43,046 nt of DNA from Alphaproteobacteria bacterium (GTDB lineage: Bacteria; Pseudomonadota; Alphaproteobacteria; Rhizobiales; Hyphomicrobiaceae), in contig JAJRZC010000160.1 of assembly GCA_024275435.1 (NCBI GenBank), positions 1-43,046 of the forward strand. Reading direction: 5' to 3'. The position numbers were made by a program, and so were the translations under genes. Shown piece after piece: positions 27,293 through 36,802 of this stretch. The notes under the pieces are model-generated. The model was given only the letters and a program-made list of their open reading frames with translations. It was not told the DNA's origin and searched no databases. Position 1 is the first letter of the stretch, and each line of letters starts with the position of its first letter.

Positions 27293-28083
27293 AAATCAAT
27301 AACCATCCCATCATAGGCTGGTTCCACACCCTCAGGTAAATCGCGTGTCAGAGTTTCATAGTCCAGTTCTGTTGTCATGTGTGTGAGAACCGCACGCTTG
27401 GGAGCGAGTTTCTCGATCCAAGATAGCGACTTCTTAACGTGAAAATGACTGGGATGTGGTGTCGTGCGCAATGCATCCACCACCCAAACATCTATACCTT
27501 CAAGAAGCGCGACAGACCCTTCAGGAAAGCCGGAAACATCTGGGGAATAACCAAGGGCGCCTACACGATACCCTAGCGATGTCAGCCTTCCATGTTCTTG
27601 CAGTATGGGCATCAAGCTAATCACCCCACCGGCCCCTTCAATCCTGATAGGTTTACCAGGTCGAGCAACATGGGCCCGCAGGATCGGTGCATAACCAGAC
27701 TCCCGATCCGTTTCGAAACAATACGAAAAGCGTTTTTTCAAACTCGAAATTGTTTCTTGATCAGCAAAAACATTGATACGCCGACCTGTGGCGAAACAAA
27801 CCGGTCTCAGATCATCGATGCCATGAGTATGATCTGCATGATCATGGGTATAAAGCACAGCATCTAGTTCGCAAATACGCGCATCTATTAACTGCTCTCG
27901 AAGGTCCGGTGGTGTATCAATTAAAACCGTGGTGCACCCTTTTTTTGAAAACCGCTGCACCAGAACCGCACACCGCCGTCGTCTGTTTTTTGGATTTAAC
28001 GGATCGCATTTCCCCCAGTGTGGACCAAGACGCGGCACACCTCCGGAGGGCCCACAGCCCAAAATCGTAAGGCGATAACTCAT
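27289..28083 (-). CDS. MBL-fold metallo-hydrolase, PhnP-like
   Basis: 264-aa metallo-beta-lactamase-fold hydrolase. The metal-binding motif is HDHADHTHGIDD, with further histidines in ILQEHG, TTPHPSHFHV and VLTHMTTELD. This resembles PhnP-type phosphodiesterases; the true substrate is unknown, and neither C-P lyase genes nor phosphonate genes are here. The start overlaps the tatD stop by 4 bp (ATGA), as tatD does with metG. A metG-tatD-MBL run is common in alphaproteobacteria. Confidence 0.85.
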   Translation of the reverse strand: MSYRLTILGCGPSGGVPRLGPHWGKCDPLNPKNRRRRCAVLVQRFSKKGCTTVLIDTPPDLREQLIDARICELDAVLYTHDHADHTHGIDDLRPVCFATGRRINVFADQETISSLKKRFSYCFETDRESGYAPILRAHVARPGKPIRIEGAGGVISLMPILQEHGRLTSLGYRVGALGYSPDVSGFPEGSVALLEGIDVWVVDALRTTPHPSHFHVKKSLSWIEKLAPKRAVLTHMTTELDYETLTRDLPEGVEPAYDGMVIDF

Positions 28084-28913
28084 GTCTGCGCCCCGGCGTT
28101 CTTATCACCAGCTTTCAGATGCTCAAATCCTTCAGGTGGACGGGCTTTGCTATAAAAGCGAAAGAAATTTTCGCTTGTTGCACGGGCCAGTGCCTCAATA
28201 GAAATTCCACGCTCTTTAGCCATAATCGCTGCCGTATGCGCCACAAAAGACGGCTCATTGGTTCTGCCTCGATGCGGAACCGGAGCCAAATAAGGCGCAT
28301 CCGTCTCAACAAGCAATTGAGAAAGTGGAACATCCTTTGCAATATCACGCAACGACTGCGCACTCTTGAAAGTCACAATACCGGAAAAGGAAATATAAAG
28401 ACCCAGCGCCACAGCGCGCTTTGCCAAATCCGGCCCTCCCGTAAAGCAATGTAGCACAGCGGGAAACGGACCTTTTTCAAACTCTTCCTCAAGAACACGC
28501 GCCGTATGCTCATCCGCTTCACGCGCATGAATTTCCAAAGGTAGTCCCGTTTCCCGCGCCGCCTGAATGTGCAATCGAAAGCCTTGTTCCTGCGCCTCAA
28601 TAGGAGAATTATCATAGTGATAATCAAGACCAGCTTCCCCAACGGACACGCATTTTGGATGTTCTGTCAGCGCAATAAGCTCTGACAATGAAACATCAAG
28701 CTCCTCGTGCGCATTATGAGGGTGTGTTCCCACCGAGAAATAAATGTCGCGATAAGCCTCGGCGATGGCCCGATAACGCTCTACCTGACCAATGCGCGTT
28801 GAGATCGTGACCATGGTGCGTACATCGGCCGCCTTGGCCCGAGCGACAATCCCATCGAGATCATCAGCAAACTCAGGAAAATCCAGATGGCAATGATGAT
28901 CCACCAGCATCAT
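28080..28913 (-). CDS. tatD: TatD family metal-dependent hydrolase (DNase)
   Basis: Metal-dependent nuclease/hydrolase of the TatD family with a TIM-barrel fold, implicated in DNA 3'-end processing. It is 277 aa. Metal ligands are visible in [30 protein letters not shown] and LHCFTGG, and the final motif is ETDAPYLAP. It is translationally coupled to both neighbours by 4-bp overlaps. The precise cellular role is not shown by the sequence. Confidence 0.92.
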   Translation of the reverse strand: MMLVDHHCHLDFPEFADDLDGIVARAKAADVRTMVTISTRIGQVERYRAIAEAYRDIYFSVGTHPHNAHEELDVSLSELIALTEHPKCVSVGEAGLDYHYDNSPIEAQEQGFRLHIQAARETGLPLEIHAREADEHTARVLEEEFEKGPFPAVLHCFTGGPDLAKRAVALGLYISFSGIVTFKSAQSLRDIAKDVPLSQLLVETDAPYLAPVPHRGRTNEPSFVAHTAAIMAKERGISIEALARATSENFFRFYSKARPPEGFEHLKAGDKNAGAQT

Positions 28914-30520
28914 GCTTTTGTGCCCTTCTTGAGTTTCTTTTCAGACTTGCCACGGTCTTCGCTTTCTGGTTCCACATAACGGGGAAACACACCACTGGGC
29001 GCTGGCAGCTCCTGACCTGCTTTAAGGCGTCCACCCTCGCCTAGAGAGCCAAACGCACGAGCGTTTTCTGCCACGTTCAATTGATCCAGTAGACGGCCGC
29101 AAGATCCAGGCATCACAGGTTGTGCAAGAATAGCAAGCTGCCTGACAACATCCAAAGTAACATAGAGGATCGTTTCCATCCGTTTGAAGTCAGTTTTCTT
29201 CTTGGCCCAGGGCTCTTCATTGGCAAAGTAGCGGTTGGCCTTGGCGACCACATCCCACACGGCGTCGAGATAGCGGTTTATGGCTTGAACATCCATCGCC
29301 TTTCGCGCCGAAGCAAAAATCTCATCTGTAGCTTTCAAGATCTCCAGGTCTTCAGCCGTGAACTCGCCCGGCTCCGGAACCCTACCTCCACAGTTTTTCG
29401 CTACCATCGACAACGAACGCTGTGCAAGGTTGCCCAGGTCATTGGCAAGATCTGCGTTCGTTCGATTGACAATGGCTTCATGGCTATAGCTGCCATCTTT
29501 TCCAAACGGCACCTCACGCAAAAGAAAATATCGCACCTGATCAAGCCCATAGGCATCAACCATTGAGATGGGATCGACAACATTGCCGATCGATTTTGAC
29601 ATCTTTTCTCCGCGATTAAACAAGAACCCATGGGCAAAAACCCGCCTGGGCAATTCGATCCCCGCCGACATCAAGAACGCGGGCCAGTAAACCGCATGAA
29701 AGCGTACAATATCCTTACCGATCACATGCACATCAGCCGGCCAATAGGACCAACGGCTATTGCTCTCGTCTGGAAAACCGACACCTGTAATGTAATTTGT
29801 CAGTGCATCAACCCAAACATACATCACATGCTTGTCATTACCCGGAACCGGCACACCCCAATCAAAAGTCGTGCGTGAAACGGACAGGTCACGCAGACCA
29901 CCTTCAACAAAACGAACGACTTCGTTGCGACGTTCCTTGGGTAAAATAAAATCAGGGTTGGCCCCATAGTGCTCGAGAAGTTTGTCCTGATAGTTTGATA
30001 GTCTGAAGAAATATGTTTCTTCCTCAACCCACTCCACCGGTGTACCTTGAGGCGATAACTTCACCCCATCTTCTCCGACAGAAATCTCCTCCTCATCGTA
30101 AAAAGCTTCATCACGCACAGAATACCATCCCGAATAGCTGTCGAGATAAATATCACCTGCCGCATCCATGCGCCGCCAGATTTCCTGAACGGAAGCATGA
30201 TGTCTCGGTTCACGCGTCTTGACGAAATCATCATTCCTGCACCCCAGGAGAGAGACAAGTTCCTCGAATCGGGCTGTGTTTTTTTCAGCAAGTTCCGCAA
30301 CACTGATGCCCTCTTGACGAGCGGTTTGCAGCATCTTGATGCCATGCTCATCCGTCCCCGTCAGAAAAAACACATCGCGCCCGCTTAAGGCTTCAAAACG
30401 TGCAATGGCATCCGTGGCAATTGCCTCATAGGCATGGCCGATATGCGGCGGGCCATTAGGATAAGAGATGGCCGTGGTAACGTAGAACGGCTTCTTTTGC
30501 GCCATAGCAGTACAGTCCAT
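28910..30520 (-). CDS. metG: methionyl-tRNA synthetase
   Basis: Class I aminoacyl-tRNA synthetase that charges tRNA-Met, including the initiator. It is 536 aa. HIGH is at residues 26-29 (PPHIGHAYE), and KMSKS is in [11 protein letters not shown]. The connective domain lacks the zinc-binding Cys-X2-Cys pairs, so it belongs to the zinc-free single-knuckle form; the C-terminal dimerisation extension is also absent. The ATG at 30520 is supported by GGAG 7 bases upstream, whereas the ATG five codons in has none. It is followed by tatD with a 4-bp overlap and preceded by a structured leader. Confidence 0.96.
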   Translation of the reverse strand: MDCTAMAQKKPFYVTTAISYPNGPPHIGHAYEAIATDAIARFEALSGRDVFFLTGTDEHGIKMLQTARQEGISVAELAEKNTARFEELVSLLGCRNDDFVKTREPRHHASVQEIWRRMDAAGDIYLDSYSGWYSVRDEAFYDEEEISVGEDGVKLSPQGTPVEWVEEETYFFRLSNYQDKLLEHYGANPDFILPKERRNEVVRFVEGGLRDLSVSRTTFDWGVPVPGNDKHVMYVWVDALTNYITGVGFPDESNSRWSYWPADVHVIGKDIVRFHAVYWPAFLMSAGIELPRRVFAHGFLFNRGEKMSKSIGNVVDPISMVDAYGLDQVRYFLLREVPFGKDGSYSHEAIVNRTNADLANDLGNLAQRSLSMVAKNCGGRVPEPGEFTAEDLEILKATDEIFASARKAMDVQAINRYLDAVWDVVAKANRYFANEEPWAKKKTDFKRMETILYVTLDVVRQLAILAQPVMPGSCGRLLDQLNVAENARAFGSLGEGGRLKAGQELPAPSGVFPRYVEPESEDRGKSEKKLKKGTKA

Positions 30521-30837
30521 GTTGTAGCTCCGAGCATAGGCTCGAAACTTAGATATTTTCCATATCTAGGAGACGGAAAATAGATTCAAGGGATTTGGGT
30601 CCCGTTGCGGTTCAAGGGTCGCAATCTTCCCGGGAGGGACATACCATCGAGTTAGTGAATCCAAAAACCCAAAACAATAATTTTAACTCATTTTCTAGCG
30701 TCGTCCCCTCGGGCTCGAGGTGACGGTGTCGCAACACGTGTTAGATACACCGACTGGATCAAGAAAAGAACCCGCCCCGTCGCCCTCAAACTGAAAAAAA
30801 CTGAAATCTATTGCGCCACATCCCCAAAGGCTCGGAA
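30521..30837 (-). other. holB-metG intergenic region with five inverted repeats
   Basis: 317 bp with no supported gene. It contains five inverted repeats (listed in the next feature), several of them strong. A stretch of seven T at about 30795-30801 on the minus strand lacks a convincing stem before it. An AT-rich segment at 30660-30700 could hold a metG promoter on the minus strand. Confidence 0.5.
30531..30752 (-). promoter_or_regulatory. structured leader upstream of metG
   Basis: Inverted repeats found by eye: CGAGC/GCTCG at 30531-30544 (touching the metG ribosome binding site); a 9-bp stem with one G-U pair at 30548-30570; a two-part 5+5 bp stem TCCCG-TTGCG/CGCAA-CGGGA at 30600-30635; CGTC-CCTCG/CGAGG-GACG at 30702-30725; and CGGTGT/ACACCG at 30724-30752 enclosing the palindrome AACACGTGTT. 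Together they suggest a structured 5' leader or small RNA rather than plain spacer. No known riboswitch class was recognised. Confidence 0.4.
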
Positions 30838-31968
30838 TCAAGCAGCCTTACGGGCAAGCTCGTGAACCTTCTGAATGGTTTCAATAAAGAAGGCTTTTCG
30901 GTCCAGATTGAGAGCAGCCGCTTCGGCCTTTGAGCGCAATATATCCTCCCATAAAGACGCCCATTGCGGAATTCGTTGTTCATCAATTAGTCTTTGTGCA
31001 AGCTCAACATCCTCTGGCGTGCCTTCGCCTTTCATACGAGCAAGCACAAGTTGTGACATCCGCTCCAAAAGCAACTCCATAAAAAGATCGAACTTTTTCA
31101 CACTTGCAATAGGCGCAAGCTTATCGCCCAGAGCATGGACCGAATGCCAGACAGGCTTCTTAATGGAACGCAACACACCTTCTACGTCTGAAAAAATATC
31201 AACGCCTCCTATTCCCGCCAGCCCTAAAACCCGTCCAACACGCCCACTCCCAAGAACCAATAAACTCTCCCAATCCTCATCGCCAGGCATCGCCATTTTG
31301 GAGGCTTCAAATGCATGTCGAGAAGCGCGATCCAGCTCTGCTTGTGACAAAACTGACATCTTGAGCAAACGGCATCTGGAACGAATGGTCGCCAGCAATT
31401 GTCCAGGCTCTGACGTAATAAGCAGAAAAATGGCGCGTTCCGGCGGCTCCTCTAAGGATTTCAAAACGGCATTGGCGGCATTGATATTCATCTCATCAGC
31501 CGTATCGATAATGACAATGCGCCATGATTGCTCACTGGCACTATGCGTGAGAAAATTACGAACACGGCGAACTTCATCAACAGGAATGGTTGTTGCGAAC
31601 CGTTTCGTTTTCAAATCATACGGCCGGCGCAGAACGAGCAGGCCAGGATGCGATTGTGCACGAACAAGCCGCGCCGTAAGGCTGTCTCTTCGTAAGCCCA
31701 GAATACCTTGAGACGGATCTCTTTCATCATCTTTAGCTAAAATGTATTTTGCAAAACGATAGGCAAGCGTTGCTTTACCAATCCCAGTCAGTCCCGAAAG
31801 CAACCACCCATGATGAACTTTGCCAATCTGGAAGGCATCAGCCAATTCCCTCTCGGCATCTTGATGACCGTAAAAAATATAATTGTCTCGTGGATGCGCA
31901 AACCCTTCCACGCGATCAGATTCCGGCATCGGATCACTGTCTTTTAAGGATGTAACGCGGCGCGCCAT
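30838..31968 (-). CDS. holB: DNA polymerase III delta' subunit
   Basis: Clamp-loader subunit that pairs with delta and tau/gamma to load the beta sliding clamp. It is 376 aa. The AAA+ fold is clear: a Walker-A-like loop GLTGIGKAT (about 59-67), IIDTADEMNINAANAVLKSLEEPP (sensor region) and RSRCRLLKMSVLS. The clamp-loader zinc-module cysteines are not obvious. It follows tmk by 6 bp, so both are likely cotranscribed; tmk-holB is a conserved pair. Confidence 0.92.
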   Translation of the reverse strand: MARRVTSLKDSDPMPESDRVEGFAHPRDNYIFYGHQDAERELADAFQIGKVHHGWLLSGLTGIGKATLAYRFAKYILAKDDERDPSQGILGLRRDSLTARLVRAQSHPGLLVLRRPYDLKTKRFATTIPVDEVRRVRNFLTHSASEQSWRIVIIDTADEMNINAANAVLKSLEEPPERAIFLLITSEPGQLLATIRSRCRLLKMSVLSQAELDRASRHAFEASKMAMPGDEDWESLLVLGSGRVGRVLGLAGIGGVDIFSDVEGVLRSIKKPVWHSVHALGDKLAPIASVKKFDLFMELLLERMSQLVLARMKGEGTPEDVELAQRLIDEQRIPQWASLWEDILRSKAEAAALNLDRKAFFIETIQKVHELARKAA

Positions 31969-31974
31969 GATGTC

Positions 31975-32598
31975 TTACGTCCCCTTCAGTATTCGCGACT
32001 TTACGGCCTCGAATACATCTTTAGAAACCGCTTCTACATTGCGCGAGCCGTCTATCACAACACACCTTTGAGGCTCGCGCGATGCTATATCCAAAAAGCC
32101 CTGACGTAAAACCTCGTGCTCTTGCTTTGTCGCTGCATCATACCGGCTAAGAGCACCGCGAACCCTGGCACGTTCCATACTTAGCTCTGCAGGAACATCC
32201 AAGATTATCGTCAGGTCTGGAATATATGGTCTTACCGTATGACGCTCCACCATCTCAATGAACTGTGAACAGACCCCACCCAACATACCTTGATAAACTC
32301 GCGAAGAATCAAAGAACCTATCGCAAATGACCCACTTCCCGGATTTAAGCGCCGGCGCAATCGTCTCAGCAATATGTTCCACCCTGGCAGCAGCAAAGAG
32401 CAGGAATTCCGTTTCACTCGCCGCAGGGCGTTTAGCCAGAATGAGGTCGCGGATTTTTTCGGCAAGTTCAGACCCTCCCGGCTCACGGGTGACAAGAACT
32501 TCGCCTCCAAACTCGGATAAAAGCCGCTTTTTCAGCAGCTCGACCTGAGTGGATTTACCCGCCCCCTCGCCACCTTCGAATGTAATGAACTTTCCCAT
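31975..32598 (-). CDS. tmk: thymidylate kinase
   Basis: Phosphorylates dTMP to dTDP. The P-loop GGEGAGKST follows the start, DRFFDSSRVYQG is the nucleotide-binding DR motif, and LDVPAELSMERARVRG is the lid region. The frame extends upstream to a GTG at 32634, but the ATG at 32598 gives the typical MGKFITFEGGEG opening and 207 aa. The ribosome binding site is weak. Adjacent to holB and upstream of nothing but a short gap to dacF. Confidence 0.95.
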   Translation of the reverse strand: MGKFITFEGGEGAGKSTQVELLKKRLLSEFGGEVLVTREPGGSELAEKIRDLILAKRPAASETEFLLFAAARVEHIAETIAPALKSGKWVICDRFFDSSRVYQGMLGGVCSQFIEMVERHTVRPYIPDLTIILDVPAELSMERARVRGALSRYDAATKQEHEVLRQGFLDIASREPQRCVVIDGSRNVEAVSKDVFEAVKSRILKGT

Positions 32599-32762
32599 AC
32601 ATCTAGGTCCACAGCATACGATACCGCACGTCACAACAAATGGAGATGATCGGCCCGCATCAAAAGCTCATAGCCACACCAATTGTAAAGCCCGGCCACC
32701 TTAAGACAGACAAGCATTACAACACTTCAATCAATTGGGAAAAAGAATTGGTACGATCTTTC

Positions 32763-34022
32763 TCAGCTACCACGTCCAATCAACTCAGACGCCTTATCTG
32801 AAGCCCAACGGAACCCGAGAATAACAAGCGTATCAAGACCGCGCCTGACAACCGAGGCTTCTTCCACATCCTCAGCAGCAAACAACGGAATTTCATTCAC
32901 GGCATTCGAAGCAGAAGTAACACGCAAGATACCTACCTTGTCACCTTTTTTTACCGGTGGCTTCAAAGGTCCTTTGTAGCGCACTTCAGCATACAACTTG
33001 GGGTTTTTAGGAAACTTGGGAAGAACAACATAGATTTCCCCATCTCCTTTGAGCGGCACGTAGAACTTGTCTCCGCCTAGAACTCGGGCCGTGCCAACGA
33101 CCTCATCAGCATCAAATAGCTTGTGCTTGGTGAAATTCTGAAAACCCCAAACAAGAAGCTTGCGGCCTTCAGCCTTTCTCTCTTTTTTTGACTTAAGCCC
33201 ATGCACCACCGCAATAAGCCGTCTGCCATCTTGTACTGCAGACCCCACAAGCCCATACCCAGAGACCTCAAGGTGCCCGGTTTTCAACCCATCCGCTCCT
33301 ATTCCAACTGACAACAATGGGTTGCGATTGAAAAAAGCGTAGGGTCGTCTGCGACCCTCCGGCTGATACGGAAATTTCTTCATCCCGAAATATTTATAAT
33401 ACTCCGGGTATTCCAAGATAATGTAGCGCGCCAACTTAGCAATTTCTCTCGCGCTCATGAGCTGATCAGGGTGTGGCAGACCCGTTGGATTGCCAAATGT
33501 CGAACGCTCTAAACCGATCTTGCGCGCAAGAGCTGTCATACGTTTTGCAAAGGCAGCCTCTCCGCCTGCCATCCCTTCCGCAACGATTATGCACGCATCA
33601 TTGCCCGATTGAATAGCAATGCCCTTGATAAGGTCCTCTAACGAAACCTGTTTGTTGAGCGGTGCAAACATAGCCGATGTCCTCGAAGGTGCCCCCCCGG
33701 TACGCCAAGCATGTTCACTAACGGTATAGGTGTCGGTTAAAGCAACCTTGCCCTTTTTCAAAGCATCAAAAATAACCGCCAAAGTCATCAACTTGCTCAT
33801 GCTGGCAGGAGCCACCAACTCATCAGCATTATGTTGAAAAAGCACCGCTCCGGACTTGGCATCCATCAAGATTGCCTGCTTGGCCTTGGTCGAAAAACCA
33901 GCGGAATGGGCGCTGCTTAACAACAAGGTTGAAAACACCGCCAGAAAAGAAACCACCCACAAAACAGAACGGCGCAAAGCAATCTGGAAACACATCGTGC
34001 GGTTGTTGCGATCCACGAACAT
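32763..34022 (-). CDS. dacF: D-alanyl-D-alanine carboxypeptidase (DacF/PBP5-like)
   Basis: Low-molecular-weight penicillin-binding protein that trims D-Ala from peptidoglycan pentapeptides. Numbering from the ATG at 34022 (419 aa), there is a signal peptide (hydrophobic about 20-41), S74-x-x-K77 in SMSKL, the SGN triad at 139-141 and K247-T-G in ADGLKTGHLEVSGYG. The C-terminal PBP5-type beta domain (about 280-390) follows, and a possible amphipathic end anchors it to the membrane. GGGG lies five bases before the ATG; a GTG two codons upstream is less likely. The gene symbol is a family-level choice. Confidence 0.92.
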   Translation of the reverse strand: MFVDRNNRTMCFQIALRRSVLWVVSFLAVFSTLLLSSAHSAGFSTKAKQAILMDAKSGAVLFQHNADELVAPASMSKLMTLAVIFDALKKGKVALTDTYTVSEHAWRTGGAPSRTSAMFAPLNKQVSLEDLIKGIAIQSGNDACIIVAEGMAGGEAAFAKRMTALARKIGLERSTFGNPTGLPHPDQLMSAREIAKLARYIILEYPEYYKYFGMKKFPYQPEGRRRPYAFFNRNPLLSVGIGADGLKTGHLEVSGYGLVGSAVQDGRRLIAVVHGLKSKKERKAEGRKLLVWGFQNFTKHKLFDADEVVGTARVLGGDKFYVPLKGDGEIYVVLPKFPKNPKLYAEVRYKGPLKPPVKKGDKVGILRVTSASNAVNEIPLFAAEDVEEASVVRRGLDTLVILGFRWASDKASELIGRGS

Positions 34023-34353
34023 TCTCACCCCGATTTCATTTCAAAATATGCCTAAATTGAAGCGCAATCTAATTTATATGCAAATCCACAAACGAGAAAC
34101 GACGATCCGCGCAAACATATGAATAAATCAACACAAAATGATAGCTAGATCACACATACACGATACATGCCTCTCAAGGCAGTCAATCTCTCAAATACTC
34201 AATTTAGTTGAAACAAGAGTGCATGAAATATGGGAAAATATCAATGCCGCTATCAAGGAACGCCGACCACAGATCAACAAGAAATGATTGAACATATTCG
34301 CCGTGGCAGGATCCCGTTCAACCTTAGCTGAACACCCCTTTAAGAGCAGGCCC
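34023..34353. other. dacF-rlpA intergenic region
   Basis: 331 AT-rich bases upstream of dacF (minus) and downstream of rlpA. It contains one small + strand frame at 34230-34331 (33 codons, discussed in findings). No terminator with a T-run was seen after rlpA. Confidence 0.4.
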
Positions 34354-35118
34354 TCATCGCGCCGCGTGCCGATGCCAACTTTGACGCATTAAATAGGCAT
34401 TCTCTCTTTTGTCATTACCGTTCAAGGGTGCACGACCAGCATAGCGAACACGAACTTTTGCTAGTCCATGATGCTTGAAACCCAGCTCCCGCGACACCCG
34501 CTCGGATAAATCAATGATGCGCCCGGGTTTGAACGGTCCCCGATCATTGATTCGCACCAACACTGTTCTATTGTTTTGTAAGTTGGTCACATAAGCATAG
34601 GAAGGCAACGGCAACGTCTTATGGGCGGCAGTGAGCGCGCGCATGTCATAAATTTCACCGTTGGCCGTTCGTTTTCCATCAAAGTCATGGCCATACCAGG
34701 AAGCCAAACCCACTTTATCATAATCAGGTTGAAGTTGAGGGTAGTACCATTTGCCATTGATCTGATAGGGCTTTCCGAGCTTGAAATGACCTCCACCCTT
34801 GGGGCGATATTTTGAAACAGGCCGCCTTGAACGCGTACCCCATTGAGGTACACGAGTTTCGTGATGGACAGATGCTTTCCACATGGAAGTTGATGAACCG
34901 GAACGCACTGAAGATAGGCTCCCCGTATGCCCAACCATCTGTGGCGAAACGATAGGAGCCCCACCACCACAACCAGTTAAACCAACCAACAGCAATGGAA
35001 CCAAAAAGACGCTCTTGAAACGTACAACAGCGCCGACAGAATCGCGGACACAACAAAACACCCGCTTGAAGCGTTCATGAGCCCTCAAGGTTGCCAATAC
35101 AGTTTCATGAACGATCAC
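34354..35118 (-). CDS. rlpA: RlpA-like septal ring lytic transglycosylase lipoprotein
   Basis: Outer-membrane lipoprotein with a double-psi beta-barrel, related to enzymes that cleave peptide-free glycan strands. It is 254 aa. The lipobox LTGC has its lipidated cysteine at about residue 50, after a long basic n-region that is unusual and makes the GTG start at 35118 uncertain; GGGGG is 9 bases upstream of it. The barrel spans about 135-225 with GLASWYGHDFDGKRTANGE, VLVRINDRGPF and IIDLSERVSRELGF. There is no SPOR domain as in E. coli RlpA. Confidence 0.88.
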   Translation of the reverse strand: MIVHETVLATLRAHERFKRVFCCVRDSVGAVVRFKSVFLVPLLLVGLTGCGGGAPIVSPQMVGHTGSLSSVRSGSSTSMWKASVHHETRVPQWGTRSRRPVSKYRPKGGGHFKLGKPYQINGKWYYPQLQPDYDKVGLASWYGHDFDGKRTANGEIYDMRALTAAHKTLPLPSYAYVTNLQNNRTVLVRINDRGPFKPGRIIDLSERVSRELGFKHHGLAKVRVRYAGRAPLNGNDKRENAYLMRQSWHRHAAR

Positions 35119-35569
35119 TGAGTAATGCCCCCAGCAATCACAAAATAATCCAACTTAAGCCACACCACTTGCTATCCCTCAACACCACACGGCTCCCCAG
35201 AAAGCCAGCTACACGCCCCCGACATATTGCCTGCTAACACGCCATACCCTTATGCGTATGGACACCCAGACATCCAGGAGAAAATCGCCAGCTTGGCAGG
35301 TTGTACCAGAAAATGTTGCAAAAAACGTGTGCAGACATAGGTTACAAGAGGTAAACAGTTGGGCCAAAATAAGCGAACACGCTCTCTTGTGAACTTTTCA
35401 AAGTGCGTGTAGGTTCCAGCCGGTTTCCTCAACAGACAGCTATATCAAGCGTCTTATTTGGAGACACGGAGCAAGCGTCCTCACATAAATGAAGGCACGT
35501 CTCGCCATCTTGTTTTTAACTAAGGTGCGGACAAAGTTTCTCCAACAGCATCAAGCTGTGAATTGGCAA
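35119..35569. other. rlpA-tRNA-Ser intergenic region
   Basis: 451 bp. It has an inverted repeat CCATAC/GTATGG at 35242-35261 with an 8-base loop and a small hairpin ACAGC/GCTGT at 35545-35559 just before the tRNA. The rlpA and tRNA promoters must lie here but I could not place them. No supported ORF. Confidence 0.4.
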
Positions 35570-35659
35570 GGATGGGTGGCCGAGTGGTTGAAGGCACCGG
35601 TCTTGAAAACCGGCGTGGGTGCAAGCTCACCGTGGGTTCGAATCCCACCCCATCCGCCA
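35570..35659 (+). tRNA. tRNA-Ser(UGA), 3' CCA encoded
   Basis: The cloverleaf is complete. The acceptor stem GGATGGG pairs with CCCATCC (35649-35655), with discriminator G and an encoded CCA at 35657-35659. The anticodon stem CCGGT/ACCGG encloses the loop CTTGAAA with anticodon TGA at 35604-35606, which reads UCA. The long variable arm (near 35614-35632) and G discriminator are class II features of tRNA-Ser. The T arm GTGGGTTCGAATCCCAC is canonical. No integrase or repeated 3' end is adjacent. Confidence 0.97.
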
Positions 35660-35704
35660 TGATTGTACGCAGGCAGTCGCCCCAACCACCCATGTAAACC
35701 GATC

Positions 35705-36622
35705 TTAGCTCCAACGGCGGTTCGACCACATCCACTGCTCTGGATTCTCCTGCACCCAAACCTCGAACTGCTTTTGCATTTCGTTCATCATCCAGCGTAC
35801 ATCCTCGGTCTTGTTGGAGCTTCTAGGAACGCGCAATTCTTTAAGTTCGATTTCAAAACGGCTTGTTGTCCCAACTCTGCGGCATCGGGTAAGCCACACC
35901 CGCGCACCGACGCGACGTGCAATCATCGCACCTATGGCCTGTGTCCTGGCCGGTTTTCCAAAAAAGTCGATGGGAATTCCGGTGCGATCATAGAGGTCGC
36001 AGACCATCCCAAGGCGTCCACCCTTGCGCACATAATCCGTAATGAGACGGGCCGTTTTGCGATCATCACCGTGATCTCCCTCAACCTTGCCACGACCAAA
36101 CAAACCGCCGGGATAAAGATTGCGACGCTGGTAGCGTAAATACGCATCAACATAAGGGTTGTTGACAGAGCGATAGACAGCCGCTGGATTGGTTCTGGAT
36201 ATAGTCAACGGCCAAATCGCCAATTCCCAGTTCCCCAGGTGCAGAGAAATACCAATGATCGGTCCCACCTTGTTGCGATATCTGTCAAAAGTTCGACTGG
36301 ATAGAATATTGATTCGCGACGGGTCTTCGATCAATCGGTCGATCTGCATCGTCTCCACCATCACACGCCCCAGGTTCTCCCAGTGTGCAAAACAAATTCT
36401 CTCACGCTCCTTGGGGGCCATATCGGGAAAGGCAATGGCGAGATTATCAAGCGCGCGTCGATGACGTTTTGGATTAACAATCGGAGCGAGAATGCGCCAT
36501 GTCTTGGCTGATATTTTCGTTGCCACTTCAAGCGGAAACAACCGCACCACCCCGACGACGAAGCGCAATAAAACATATTCCAATCTGAATTGAAGATCAC
36601 GTAGGCGAGCGTTCCATGCCAT
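35705..36622 (-). CDS. LpxL/HtrB-type lipid A acyltransferase
   Basis: Inner-membrane acyltransferase of the LpxL/LpxM (lauroyl/myristoyl) family that adds a secondary acyl chain to lipid A. It is 305 aa from the ATG at 36622 (a TTG one codon upstream is less likely). The catalytic H(X4)E motif is H128-E133 in SLHLGNWELA, and NPKRHRRALDNLAIAFPDM is the usual N-terminal region. One membrane anchor segment is near the N-terminus. Which acyl chain or LpxXL subtype cannot be told. It is convergent with tRNA-Ser. Confidence 0.88.
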   Translation of the reverse strand: MAWNARLRDLQFRLEYVLLRFVVGVVRLFPLEVATKISAKTWRILAPIVNPKRHRRALDNLAIAFPDMAPKERERICFAHWENLGRVMVETMQIDRLIEDPSRINILSSRTFDRYRNKVGPIIGISLHLGNWELAIWPLTISRTNPAAVYRSVNNPYVDAYLRYQRRNLYPGGLFGRGKVEGDHGDDRKTARLITDYVRKGGRLGMVCDLYDRTGIPIDFFGKPARTQAIGAMIARRVGARVWLTRCRRVGTTSRFEIELKELRVPRSSNKTEDVRWMMNEMQKQFEVWVQENPEQWMWSNRRWS

Positions 36623-36802
36623 CAAGCAAGTTTATCCCAATATCTTATCGTTTTCCGGATCTACCCATAAGACTTCCCAGGTAGGACCCGCACCTCATTT
36701 GTAACGCCGGCACCTGAACACGAGCTCTAGACTAAAACGCTCCCAGTCTATCTCGTTTCACATCAGGCATCCTAACCCCGCTTACAGCCTAAAGTTACCC
36801 GG

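Noticed and set aside
30875-31711. 278-aa open frame on + strand opposite holB
   Set aside because: Shadow of the well-supported holB gene; Ser/Arg-rich composition with no domain and no ribosome binding site.
32672-32748. CCAATTG/CAATTGG inverted repeat between tmk and dacF
   Set aside because: The arms are more than 50 bases apart and AT-rich; probably chance.
35570-35705. tRNA-Ser as a possible integration site
   Set aside because: No integrase, no repeated tRNA 3' end and core genes on both sides.
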